DNA of 64,000 nucleotides from Calothrix parasitica NIES-267 (GTDB taxonomy: Bacteria > Cyanobacteriota > Cyanobacteriia > Cyanobacteriales > Nostocaceae): assembly GCF_002368095.1 (NCBI RefSeq), contig NZ_AP018227.1, positions 8,110,308 through 8,174,307 on the forward strand. The letters run 5' to 3'. Both the position numbers and the translations under genes were made by a program. How positions within the stretch are numbered: the stretch's first letter is position 1; each line of letters starts with the position of its first letter. Below the pieces are notes generated by a model, which saw only the letters and a program-made list of their open reading frames with translations, did no database searches and was not told the origin of the DNA. Shown piece by piece: positions 44,414-53,373 of this stretch.

Positions 44414-45759
44414 ATATAGAAGTTTCCCCCAGCCCAATTCCTAATTCCACTGAAGCAAGTTTATCAACGGCACTTTTAAATAAAGATGCTGATTTGAGTA
44501 GACTGGTAGAGAAAGTTTCAACCGTTAAAAGTAAGGGATGGCTGCAAGAATTAAAAGACAACGCTGCAAATTGGGTACGTCATTCCACATTACCCACAAA
44601 AAATGATGAAGAATGGCGATTTACCGATGTTTCGGCTTTACGTCAATTCGATTTTAATTTAGAGACGAATAATTCCATATCTCCAGATTCTGCTCCTTTT
44701 ACAGCAATTAGCGATACTCGTTTAGTATTTGTAAACGGTGTATTTGTCAAAGAATTATCGGCGATCGCCGATTTACCGGAGGGAGTTGTAGTTAGTAATC
44801 TTGCTAGTTTACCCGAGTTGGATGGGGAATTAGTTAAGGAATACTTGACACAAGCTGAAGGAGCGAGAGAAGTATTTACAGCTCTGAATACAGCCGGGAT
44901 GTCAGACGTAGCGGTAATTTGGCTATCTCGTAACGTGGTAGTGGAAACACCAATACATTTAGTATTTATCACTGCTGGAAATCAAATTATTTCTCAACCG
45001 CGTTGTTTAATAGTAGCCAAAACAGGTTCTGAAGTTACTTTAGTAGAAGAATTTATCAATTCTGGTACCGAAAAAGAACAAGATAAAGAAATATATTTAA
45101 ATAATGCAGTTACAGAAATCTGGGTTGATGAAAACGCAGGTGTAAATCATACCAGAATTGAGCGCGATAGCGTAGAAGCGTTTCATATTGGCAAAACAGC
45201 AGTTACTCAAGCACGTAATAGCCGCTATACCTGTAACGCAATTACCTTGGGTGGAAAACTGTCGCGACACAACTTAGAAATTTTACAAACTGGAGAACAA
45301 ACAGAAACAACCCTAAATGGTTTAACAATAATTACTGGTAATCAACTTTCAGATACCCATAGCGCACTTGCTCTAAATTATCCCCACAGTAACAGCAACC
45401 AGTTACAAAAAAATATAATTGCCGATAAAGCACATGGGGTATTTAACGGTAAAATCTTCGTACCCAAACCCGCACAATTAACAGATGCATCCCAATTAAA
45501 TAGAAACTTACTATTATCTCCTCAAGCGAGAGTAGACACCAAACCGCAATTAGAAATCACCGCAGATAACGTGAAATGCGCTCATGGTGCTACAGTTAGT
45601 CAGTTAGAAGATGATGAAATTTTCTACTTACAAAGTCGGGGAGTTGATGAGAATAGCGCTCGTCACTTATTAATTAACGCTTTTGCTGCGGAAATCATTA
45701 ATAAAATACCCGTTCCTTCCTTGCGTCAAAATTTAACTCAAACGGTCAATCGATTTTAG
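44410..45759 (+). CDS. sufD: SufD, Fe-S assembly
   Basis: 449 aa. SufB paralog of the SufBC2D complex. Landmarks: [105 protein letters not shown]. Translationally coupled to sufC by the 4-bp overlap. A HIP1 site lies in the coding region near 44760. Confidence 0.95.
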   Translation: MNIEVSPSPIPNSTEASLSTALLNKDADLSRLVEKVSTVKSKGWLQELKDNAANWVRHSTLPTKNDEEWRFTDVSALRQFDFNLETNNSISPDSAPFTAISDTRLVFVNGVFVKELSAIADLPEGVVVSNLASLPELDGELVKEYLTQAEGAREVFTALNTAGMSDVAVIWLSRNVVVETPIHLVFITAGNQIISQPRCLIVAKTGSEVTLVEEFINSGTEKEQDKEIYLNNAVTEIWVDENAGVNHTRIERDSVEAFHIGKTAVTQARNSRYTCNAITLGGKLSRHNLEILQTGEQTETTLNGLTIITGNQLSDTHSALALNYPHSNSNQLQKNIIADKAHGVFNGKIFVPKPAQLTDASQLNRNLLLSPQARVDTKPQLEITADNVKCAHGATVSQLEDDEIFYLQSRGVDENSARHLLINAFAAEIINKIPVPSLRQNLTQTVNRF

Positions 45760-45958
45760 ATTTTAGATTTTGGATTATAGATTGGGTAAGTGAAAAACAG
45801 ATGAAAATTATTTTCTGCATGCTGCTGCTGATTAATTACTTTCTTTTCTTTGTCTCTAAATTCTCTCCATTTTTTAACTAAGTAGTTTATTAAATCAGTA
45901 ATATTTATTCTGTAACCAAAATCCAAAATTTATAATCTAAAATCTAAAATCTAAAATC

Positions 45959-46050
45959 CGTCTTGAAAAGTTTAATGGGACGGAAACCGACCTCCGAAGT
46001 TTGGGGGAAGAATATCTCCCCCCCCAACTTCTCTCCATTAACTTTCCCCA
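45959..46050 (+). repeat. intergenic repeat B of suf operon
   Basis: CCGTCTTGAAAAGTTTAATGGGACGGAAACCGACC... ends in CAACTTCTC...AACTTTCCC; relative of repeat A at 43544. It is preceded by AAAATCT-type heptamers (45916-45957) and opposed heptamers begin at 45754, making a large inverted set across the 312-bp sufD-sufS gap. Confidence 0.6.
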
Positions 46051-46071
46051 AAATCCAAAATCCAAAATAGT

Positions 46072-47334
46072 ATGACTTTCACTCAGGAAAAAACCATTGC
46101 TAATCAAGTCCGTAAAGACTTTCCCATATTGCATCAGGAAGTTAACGGTAAATCTTTAGTTTATCTAGATAACGCTGCAACTTCTCAAAAGCCTTTATTT
46201 GTACTAGACGCGATTAAAAAATATTATCAAGAATATAATTCCAATGTACATCGGGGCGCACATCAACTTAGCGCTAAAGCTACGGATGCATATGAAGGAG
46301 CAAGAGATAAAGTTACTAAATTTATTAATGCTGCATCTCGTCAAGAAGTTGTTTTTACCCGTAATGCGACTGAAGCGATAAATTTAGTTGCTTATAGCTG
46401 GGGATTGAATAATTTAGAACCCGGAGACGAAATTATTCTTTCGATGATGGAACACCACAGCAATATTATACCGTGGCAATTGATTGCTCAAAAGACTGGT
46501 GCGGTATTGAAATATGTTGAATTGACACCGGAAGAAATTTTTGATTTAGAACAGTTTAAAAAGCTGCTTTGCGATAAAACTAAATTGGTATCAATAGTTC
46601 ACGTATCTAATACCTTGGGCTGTATAAATCCAGTCAAAGAAATTTGTCAATTAGCTCATCAACGACAAGCAAAAGTATTAATTGATGCCTGCCAGAGCGT
46701 GCCACATATGCCAGTTGATGTTCGGGAAATAGATTGTGATTGGCTGGTAGCTTCCGGTCATAAAATGTGCGGTCCAACCGGCATTGGGTTCTTATATGGA
46801 AAGTTAGAAAACTTAGAAGCAATGCCACCATTTATGGGTGGTGGAGAAATGATTGCTGATGTGTTTTTAGACCATTCAACCTATGCAGAATTACCTGCAA
46901 AATTTGAAGCAGGTACCCCAGCAATTGCAGAAGCAATAGCTTTAGGTGCAGCGATAGATTATCTGTCTGAAATTGGTATGGATAAAATATATGCTTACGA
47001 ATCAGAATTAACTGCTTATTTATTTAAACAATTACAAAAAGTACCGGGACTCAAAATTTATGGGCCATTACCCGATGAAAAAGGCTGTGGTCGAGCAGCA
47101 TTAGTTTCATTCACAACGGTCGAAGTTCATCCTAATGACCTATCTACTTTATTAGATAGTGAAGGTGTCGCAATTCGTTCGGGACATCACTGTACTCAAC
47201 CATTACACCGTATCTTAGATGCTCCCGGTACGGCAAGAGCAAGTTTATCGTTTTATAATACTCGTGAAGAAATCGATATTTTCATCAAAGCTTTGAAAGA
47301 GACTTTGGATTTCTTTAACAGTATGATTGGTTAA
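46072..47334 (+). CDS. sufS: cysteine desulfurase SufS
   Basis: 420 aa, group II PLP enzyme supplying persulfide sulfur to [11 protein letters not shown] with the cofactor-binding region, PLP lysine in [18 protein letters not shown], and the catalytic cysteine loop [10 protein letters not shown] near residue 372 are all present. Last gene of the operon, separated from sufD by a repeat-rich gap but on the same strand; a strong terminator follows. Confidence 0.95.
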   Translation: MTFTQEKTIANQVRKDFPILHQEVNGKSLVYLDNAATSQKPLFVLDAIKKYYQEYNSNVHRGAHQLSAKATDAYEGARDKVTKFINAASRQEVVFTRNATEAINLVAYSWGLNNLEPGDEIILSMMEHHSNIIPWQLIAQKTGAVLKYVELTPEEIFDLEQFKKLLCDKTKLVSIVHVSNTLGCINPVKEICQLAHQRQAKVLIDACQSVPHMPVDVREIDCDWLVASGHKMCGPTGIGFLYGKLENLEAMPPFMGGGEMIADVFLDHSTYAELPAKFEAGTPAIAEAIALGAAIDYLSEIGMDKIYAYESELTAYLFKQLQKVPGLKIYGPLPDEKGCGRAALVSFTTVEVHPNDLSTLLDSEGVAIRSGHHCTQPLHRILDAPGTARASLSFYNTREEIDIFIKALKETLDFFNSMIG

Positions 47335-47393
47335 ATTGATGCTAGCAAAGTCTCATTTTTTACAATAGTTTGAGAATAAATTTTATAATAAAT

Positions 47394-47445
47394 AGGACTT
47401 ATTTAAAACTGCATGTAATTGCATTATCTTAAATAAGTCCTTTTA
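47394..47445 (+). terminator. suf operon terminator
   Basis: AGGACTTATTTAA ... TTAAATAAGTCCT, a perfect 13-bp stem with a 22-nt loop, followed by TTTT; 60 bp past the sufS stop codon. Confidence 0.8.
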
Positions 47446-47485
47446 GTATTTAACTAGTTGCAAGTTATCAAAAAAGAGGTAATAA

Positions 47486-47830
47486 ATGAATAAAGTAATT
47501 GTTTTGGGAGCTTTAGCTACATCAATAGCGTTAATCCCCATAATTTGTCATAAAAAAGCGGTAGGTAAACCTGAATCAACTTCTCAAATAAGTAATCAAG
47601 TCAATATTTCAGAATCTACAGGTTTTGGTTATATTGAAACTAGAAATGGAAGGATTGCAATTAACTCAAATCAGACTTACACAGTTTATAGTCAAGGTGG
47701 TAAAGTTTTGGCAGAAAATATCACTTTAGAGGAGTTACAAGCCGAAAACCCTCAATTGCACGAGATGATGAAAGACTCAATCGCAAAACCCATTTTGATG
47801 ATGGATGCGGGTATCGGTATTGATAGGTAA
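47486..47830 (+). CDS. secreted small protein of unknown function
   Basis: 114 aa with a Sec-like signal (MNKVIVLGALATSIALIPIICHKKAVG), a Lys-His-rich cleavage zone and a mature part with beta-like GFGYIETRNGRIAINSNQTYTVYSQGGKVLAENITLEELQ. Good AGAGGT Shine-Dalgarno. Periplasmic or exported. No family recognised. Monocistronic, with its own terminator. Confidence 0.7.
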   Translation: MNKVIVLGALATSIALIPIICHKKAVGKPESTSQISNQVNISESTGFGYIETRNGRIAINSNQTYTVYSQGGKVLAENITLEELQAENPQLHEMMKDSIAKPILMMDAGIGIDR

Positions 47831-47875
47831 AACTTGAAAATACTCGAAATACTTTGTTTTTTCATAAATTAATAA

Positions 47876-47921
47876 TGCCAATTCTCTACATATTATTTAT
47901 GCTGGGAATTGGCAATTTTCA
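47876..47921 (+). terminator. terminator of 47486 gene
   Basis: TGCCAATTC ... GAATTGGCA, perfect 9-bp stem, followed by ATTTTC. Confidence 0.65.
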
Positions 47922-47960
47922 TATTAAACTATATTGAAACATATTGCAGGATGAATTACC

Positions 47961-48563
47961 GTGTCATACAGCGACTTTACTTTATCTAAAGTCGGAAAAA
48001 CCTTTAATCTAACTATTTCTGACACTATTGATATTTTTGCATCCATACCTGAAATTGAAATTCCCACATTACTCGCAGATACTCTAGCAGATAATCTTCC
48101 ATTAGCACTAGCAAGTAATAGGTCAAAATCGCGTTCCGAAATGATTATTTCCCCGATTTTAATCGCCATCAGAAAGTATTTAAACAATCAAGTAAGTCTA
48201 TTTTCAGGAGTTGATTTTACTGTAGACTCAAGTCAAGGTTTGAATGGAAACTGTGACTTTATTATTAGCAGTTCATCTGAATTACTAATTTTAAATGCTC
48301 CTGTTATCGCAATTGTAGAAGCTAAAAAAGAAAATATTAATGCTGGTTTAGGTGAATGTGTAGCAGAAATACTTGCAGCTAAAATATTTAATCAGCAAGA
48401 GGAAAATAATATTTCCATTATTTATGGAACTGTTACCACTGGAACTAGCTGGAAGTTTTTAAAACTTATTGAAAATATAGTAGAGATTGACCTCAACGAA
48501 TATTATATTAATAACGTAAGTAAAATATTCGGAATACTATACCATATCCTTTCTAAAAAATAA
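47961..48563 (+). CDS. PD-(D/E)XK-like conserved protein
   Basis: 200 aa from GTG at 47961. Glu60 ([11 protein letters not shown]), Asp99 (GNCDFII), Glu120-Ala-Lys122 (VEAKKE) and [16 protein letters not shown] afterwards follow the E...D...ExK...Q/E-helix layout of restriction-endonuclease-like folds, as in cyanobacterial proteins of this size that lack a known partner. Unrelated in detail to the nuclease at 17896. First of a short plus-strand group with the dead Uma2 gene 18 bp after. Confidence 0.55.
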   Translation: MSYSDFTLSKVGKTFNLTISDTIDIFASIPEIEIPTLLADTLADNLPLALASNRSKSRSEMIISPILIAIRKYLNNQVSLFSGVDFTVDSSQGLNGNCDFIISSSSELLILNAPVIAIVEAKKENINAGLGECVAEILAAKIFNQQEENNISIIYGTVTTGTSWKFLKLIENIVEIDLNEYYINNVSKIFGILYHILSKK

Positions 48564-48580
48564 GCTATCTGAAGCGAACA

Positions 48581-49207
48581 ATGGTTGTAAGTTATACTGT
48601 CCCAGAACAGCGTACCGTACTGCATAAAATTAGCTGGGAAACTTTTGAAACTTTGCTCAAAGAGACGGGTGAAGATAGAGGTTCTCGATTTGCCTATAAC
48701 GGTAGTACTTTAGAAATTACGACTCCACTTTTTGAACGCGAAAATCCTAAATGTAATTTTCATAATTTTATTATTGCACTAGCTGAAGAACTGAATATCG
48801 CAATTAAAAGCGCGGGTTCAACAATTTAAAAAAAAAAGATTGTCAGAAAAGGAATAGAACCCGGCAACTGTTACTATATTCAAAATGAATTAGCTGTCAG
48901 AGGAAGAGAAACCCTCGATTTCACAAATTCACCCGCTCCTGATTTAGCAATTGAAATTGATATTGCTAGTAGCTCTGTTGATAAATTTAATATTTATTCG
49001 GCTTTAGGAGTAGGTTAATTATGGAGATATGACGGTAAAGATTTAAAATTTTATCAGTTGGTTGAAGCAAAATATCTTGAATGCGAACATAGTATTGCTT
49101 TTTCTTTAATACCGGTAAAAGATATATCTAGATTTATCGAGCAAAGTAAAACTATGGGAGAAATTGCTTTGCTCAAGTCTTTTCGGAATTGGGTCAAAAA
49201 TCTTTAG
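48581..49207 (+). pseudogene. Uma2-family (DUF820) nuclease gene, two in-frame stops
   Basis: One frame runs from ATG 48581 to TAG 49205 with TAA at 48827 and TAA at 49016. The pieces join to an ordinary Uma2 protein: ISWETFETLLKETGEDRGSRFAYNGSTLEITTP; IVRKGIEPGNCYYIQNELAVRGRE; SPAPDLAIEIDIASSSVDKFNIYSALGVG; LWRYDGKDLKFYQL. The first stop lies at an A10 run, but the frame does not change. No frameshifts. Dead or read-through gene. Confidence 0.75.
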
Positions 49208-49220
49208 GGGATAATCGATA

Positions 49221-49874
49221 ATGGCATTAGAAGCATATTTTAAACAAGTCTCTCCTGATTTATTAGAAAAATTTCAAAAATATCCAGATTTTTTTGAATT
49301 ATTTGACGATGCTCAGTATTTACCTGACTCACCTTTTTGGCAAGATTTAAGTTTAGATTTAAATAACTCCGAGGATGCTAAATGGTTTGATGAGGCTACG
49401 AACTATGTACCACAAACCTTAGCAAAGTTGAAAGTTGAACAACCAGAAGAATTTGAAAAGCTAAAGTCAGATATTCCGACAATGCTTGCTGAAGGTAAAA
49501 ACTCTGAGTTTGATATCGGTAAAAAATGGAATAATCTTCATTTAATTCTTACAGGTACAAATTACTCGACTCCCGTACCGTCTCTTATTGGTAAAAACAA
49601 ACAAGATAAATTACCTTCAGTTAATGCCATTTTAGGAGGTAAGACTATAGATTATGAAACGGATAATGGACTGTTACGATATTTAACAGTTGATGAAGTG
49701 AAACAAGTTGCTCAAGCTTTATCAAAATTTACTCAAGCTAATTTCAAGGAGCGGTTTGCATCCAAAGGTCTAGAAAAAGGCTTTGATAATCTCTACGATG
49801 CTTACAAACAACTTCAAAATTATTACCAAAATGTGGCTTATCAGGAAAATGCCATGTTTTTATACTTTGGCTAA
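49221..49874 (+). CDS. DUF1877/YfbM-like protein
   Basis: 217 aa. Matches the YfbM pattern: WNNLHLILTGTNY, SVNAILGGKTID, NGLLRYLTVDEVKQVAQALSKFT, LYDAYKQLQNYYQNVAYQENAMFLYF. Cytoplasmic. Family function is unknown; it is widely scattered and often next to toxin or mobile-element genes. No clear ribosome site. Starts 13 bp after the Uma2 remnant. Confidence 0.75.
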   Translation: MALEAYFKQVSPDLLEKFQKYPDFFELFDDAQYLPDSPFWQDLSLDLNNSEDAKWFDEATNYVPQTLAKLKVEQPEEFEKLKSDIPTMLAEGKNSEFDIGKKWNNLHLILTGTNYSTPVPSLIGKNKQDKLPSVNAILGGKTIDYETDNGLLRYLTVDEVKQVAQALSKFTQANFKERFASKGLEKGFDNLYDAYKQLQNYYQNVAYQENAMFLYFG

Positions 49875-50054
49875 TAAAAATATTTAAGAGTTATCAGTTT
49901 TGAGTTATTTTTTTCTCCTTTGACCTCTGACTTCTCTGATGCTTCTTCCTTTATCGAAAAATTAAAACATCCTATGGTTTTTCAAGGAAAGATGTCCGCT
50001 GTGGGTTGTGAATGCGATAATTCCCAGAGGGAGTTTGTTAATTGAGAGAATTTG

Positions 50055-51632
50055 ATGACACTTAAGCGGATTGTTTTATTTATTCTGACAGTAGTAACAC
50101 TTTTATATTCTGGCTCGTCTTTAATCGGAAGTTTGAAGGAAGCTCAATTCCAAAGCAAGTTGGAGTTGTATCAAACTAATATTGTATTGTTAGCAACGGA
50201 ATGGCAACCCTCTGATGATGAGGAAAATTTACAAAGCGCGAAGAAAGCCATACTAGGTGCAAAACCGATGGTCGGGGCGCTAAAGCAGTATAAAGAAGCA
50301 CGTAGTTCGGCAAAGGCTAATTTAGAAAAAACTCAGAATCAATTAGCAGAATTAGCTTCTGTGTCAACCGATATTGTTACTTCAGCAAAACCCGATTCGG
50401 AAGCTGCTCCGATAATAGATGCTTCTTCAAAAATAGAGGAGAAAAAATTAAAGCAAACATCCAGTAATTTGCAGAAGTTACTGGCTGAGCTAGACTTGCG
50501 GATAGGAGTTCTTCAAGCACGTCAAGGTAATACCGATACAGCTATCAAAACTTGGCAGCAATTACAAAAAAATTCTAGTGTTAATCCTCAACTCCATGAG
50601 ACCGGTCAGATGCTGATTGGATTATGGGAAAAATCACCCCAGATTTCAGAAGATGCAGAATTATTAATTAAAGATAATCTTAAAGGCTGGTTTCGCTATA
50701 CTTCTCTAGAAAAAATATACCAAACTCAACAAAATACTGAGTCTTTAAATAATATTAAATTTATTGAGCAACAAGCAGCAGAGAAAGCGTTACTAAAGCT
50801 AACTGCTATAGCTATTCTTCCTGCGTTAGGAGGTTTCATTGGTATAGCGCTGCTTATTTTTACTTTCGGACAGTGGGTAATAAAAAAGGAAGAAGCTTTA
50901 TTAGCTCAAAATGCGGAGAAAACCTGGAAAACTCCTTGGGATGGTGAAACTATTTTACAGGTTTTCGTTGTTGGCTTTTTCTTGATGGGTCAGTTTGTTG
51001 TCCCTTTATTCTTACAATTTCTTCCTATCCCCAGACCCGCTCCCAACGTGCGAATTCAAGCATTATACGTTTTGATGAGCTACGTATTGGTAGCTAGCGG
51101 TACGATATCGGTGCTGTATTTATCTATAAGACAATTTTTTCCTCTTCCCGAAGAATGGTTCCGCTTCCGCTTGAATGATGGCTGGTTGTTATGGGGAATT
51201 GGTGGTTATTGCGCGGTAATACCTATTTTTATAGTTGTTTCTTTAATTAATCAACAACTTTGGCAGGGACAAGGTGGGAGCAATCCTCTACTACAAATAG
51301 TTCTCGAAAGTCAAGACAATCTCGCATTGCTGACATTTTTCTCTACAGCTGCAATTGCTGCACCATTATTTGAAGAACTTTTATTTCGCGGATTTTTGCT
51401 TCCCTCTTTAACTCGCTACTTACCTCTTTGGGGATCAATAGTTATTTCTAGTTTTTTGTTTGCTGCTGTCCATTTGAGCTTATCTGAAGTTCTACCGCTC
51501 ACAGTTTTAGGAATTGTACTTGGCTTTGTTTACTCCCGGTCGCGCAATCTTCTTGCTCCCATACTTCTTCATAGTCTTTGGAATAGCGGGACTCTACTAA
51601 GTCTATACATCTTAGGTAGTAGTACTAATTGA
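50055..51632 (+). CDS. CPBP intramembrane metalloprotease (Abi/CAAX type)
   Basis: 525 aa from ATG 50055. N-terminal TM helix, then a coiled/TPR-like extracytoplasmic region (~25-240; EKTQNQLAEL, NTDTAIKTWQQLQ), then about eight TM helices. The catalytic CPBP motifs are EELLFRG, FAAVH and HSLWN, all intact. In eukaryotes the family cleaves prenylated proteins; in bacteria it includes bacteriocin immunity and envelope proteases. The long N-terminal region sets it apart from minimal CPBP proteins. Confidence 0.85.
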   Translation: MTLKRIVLFILTVVTLLYSGSSLIGSLKEAQFQSKLELYQTNIVLLATEWQPSDDEENLQSAKKAILGAKPMVGALKQYKEARSSAKANLEKTQNQLAELASVSTDIVTSAKPDSEAAPIIDASSKIEEKKLKQTSSNLQKLLAELDLRIGVLQARQGNTDTAIKTWQQLQKNSSVNPQLHETGQMLIGLWEKSPQISEDAELLIKDNLKGWFRYTSLEKIYQTQQNTESLNNIKFIEQQAAEKALLKLTAIAILPALGGFIGIALLIFTFGQWVIKKEEALLAQNAEKTWKTPWDGETILQVFVVGFFLMGQFVVPLFLQFLPIPRPAPNVRIQALYVLMSYVLVASGTISVLYLSIRQFFPLPEEWFRFRLNDGWLLWGIGGYCAVIPIFIVVSLINQQLWQGQGGSNPLLQIVLESQDNLALLTFFSTAAIAAPLFEELLFRGFLLPSLTRYLPLWGSIVISSFLFAAVHLSLSEVLPLTVLGIVLGFVYSRSRNLLAPILLHSLWNSGTLLSLYILGSSTN

Positions 51633-52358
51633 CACTTCAACATACTGTTGTCAGAATGAAAAAAAACTGCATTAATTGTGTGTAGCAATTTTTCAATTAG
51701 TTTCCACTATCGTAAGTGTAGATAATTACTCGGCTCCAAGTATAAGTGGTTAACACAAAAGCTAGCTTATAGATTATGTTAGATATATAACTGATTCTTT
51801 AAGTAAGCATATAGTTGTTTATTGATTAGGTTCAGCCTTTGTAGAGATGCTGACTATTTTAGATTCTTCTAAACTTGAAAGTAGTTGGGGCATATTCTAC
51901 ATAATTTAATAGAATTTCAGAGCGAGAATGCACAATATACTTAGTTTGCTTTTATGCATACATTTGTACTATTATAATATTTGTATAAGTTGCGAATATA
52001 TAGTTTCTAGGTAGTTGTAGCGCACTGAATTAGTCCGGAATTTCTGAATAAGGACTTGTACAACTGAATATTGCATCGTCTATGAATGAGAATTATTGGA
52101 AATAATTATTATTCACAGAAGTTCTGTTATGAAATGACAGAATACAGCGATATCAAATTTGCTGAAATCAATATATATAGAAATTAGAAGATTTTCTTGA
52201 ATTTAGGCAAAGTCAAAACACAGTTAAGACTTGTGTAGTATCAACTTCTTTAATCTCCTAATACAGTAATTTTACTAGCTAGCAGTAATAGATTATTGCC
52301 ATATTCTGCTAGCTATAAGAGCAATCAATTTTATATTTATATTCTAAGGAGCAGCGAT
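51633..52358. other. AT-rich gap, no gene
   Basis: 726 bp with no supported coding frame or clear repeat. It may include the 5' UTR of the TM2 gene. Confidence 0.5.
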
Positions 52359-52634
52359 ATGGCAAAACTCAGTCCCTCTCACGCTACTAAGCAATTACTA
52401 GCAGGTTTTTGTGGAATTATTTTTGGAGGATTCGGTATTCATAAGTTTGTTCTTGGATATGCTCCAGAAGGGTTAATTACCTTAATAATTTCTTTAATAG
52501 GTGGTTATTTCACCTACGGTTTAACTTTTTTAATCATGCAGCTTGTAGGTTTAATTGAAGGGATGATTTATTTAAATAAAGCTCACGATGATTTTGTCGG
52601 TACTTATTTTATGAACAAACAAGGTTGGTTCTAA
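52359..52634 (+). CDS. TM2-domain membrane protein
   Basis: 91 aa from ATG 52359, chosen because AAGGAG lies 8-13 nt upstream; an earlier in-frame start adds 21 unlikely residues. TM2 domain: KQLLAGFCGIIFGGFGIHKFVLGYAPEGLITLIIS ... GLTFLIMQLVGLIEGMIYL, two helices with a short DRF-like turn, and a short polar tail. Function of bacterial TM2 proteins is poorly known. Confidence 0.85.
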   Translation: MAKLSPSHATKQLLAGFCGIIFGGFGIHKFVLGYAPEGLITLIISLIGGYFTYGLTFLIMQLVGLIEGMIYLNKAHDDFVGTYFMNKQGWF

Positions 52635-53035
52635 AAAATATCCAAATTGCCATAAAGCTTTTATTTTTTAGTAATATTTAGGGTACGTAAATATTGCAAG
52701 CGCAATATTAGCTTTACTTCTATTTTTATTTTAACTGCAAGCCAAGTTATGGATTGTTATCAATTTATTCCTAGCTGTTAAATAGTTATGAGCTATATAG
52801 AAATTACACTATACAGCTAGGAATTATAAATATTTTCGCCGATTTCACTAAGTTATCGTTAAGAATGAATAACTTGAATTAGAAGGATTATTTATTACTA
52901 AATAGTTTGATTATAATTTAGTTATTCATACTGACAAATATTGATGAATAAAGAATAATTTTTATAAGTTATTTCTTAGGTTTTCTCATCATTACATCTA
53001 AATAAAAAATACAATATTCTATCCGGTATCGGCTG
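52635..53035. other. AT-rich gap, no gene
   Basis: About 400 bp without a recognisable feature. Confidence 0.5.
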
Positions 53036-53221
53036 ATGCTCAAGCGTAAAAATCTCACATTGATAATGCTTTTCTGCTTTGGAATGGCTTACTTTTTTGC
53101 AATGTCTAGTTTGTCGATAAATCCATTCCTAAAAAGCCAAGCTGCCATACTTCCAATACAATTAAGTGTTGTAATTTACTTCACTTATCTGCGTTGGAAT
53201 CGACACAAAGAATTTAGTTAA
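53036..53221 (+). CDS. possible small membrane protein
   Basis: 61 aa: MLKRKNLTLIMLFCFGMAYFFAM, then a second hydrophobic stretch (QAAILPIQLSVVIYFTYL) and a basic end (RWNRHKEFS). Two TM segments with basic flanks make it plausible, but there is no ribosome site or homology. Low confidence. Confidence 0.35.
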   Translation: MLKRKNLTLIMLFCFGMAYFFAMSSLSINPFLKSQAAILPIQLSVVIYFTYLRWNRHKEFS

Positions 53222-53373
53222 ATATATTGCTTTTAATATAGTTTTTACAAAAATTCATACCTAAGACATTCGGTCATAAGTCCGGATTTCGCTTACCCTC
53301 GAAGTAGGGGCAAAAATAACATTATGTCCTTGTATAGGCATTATTATTTTTATAGTGAGACCGGATATTTTCC

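Noticed and set aside
10364-49018. TAA reassigned to a sense codon
   Set aside because: Many intact genes in the window end normally in TAA, so reassignment is not supported.
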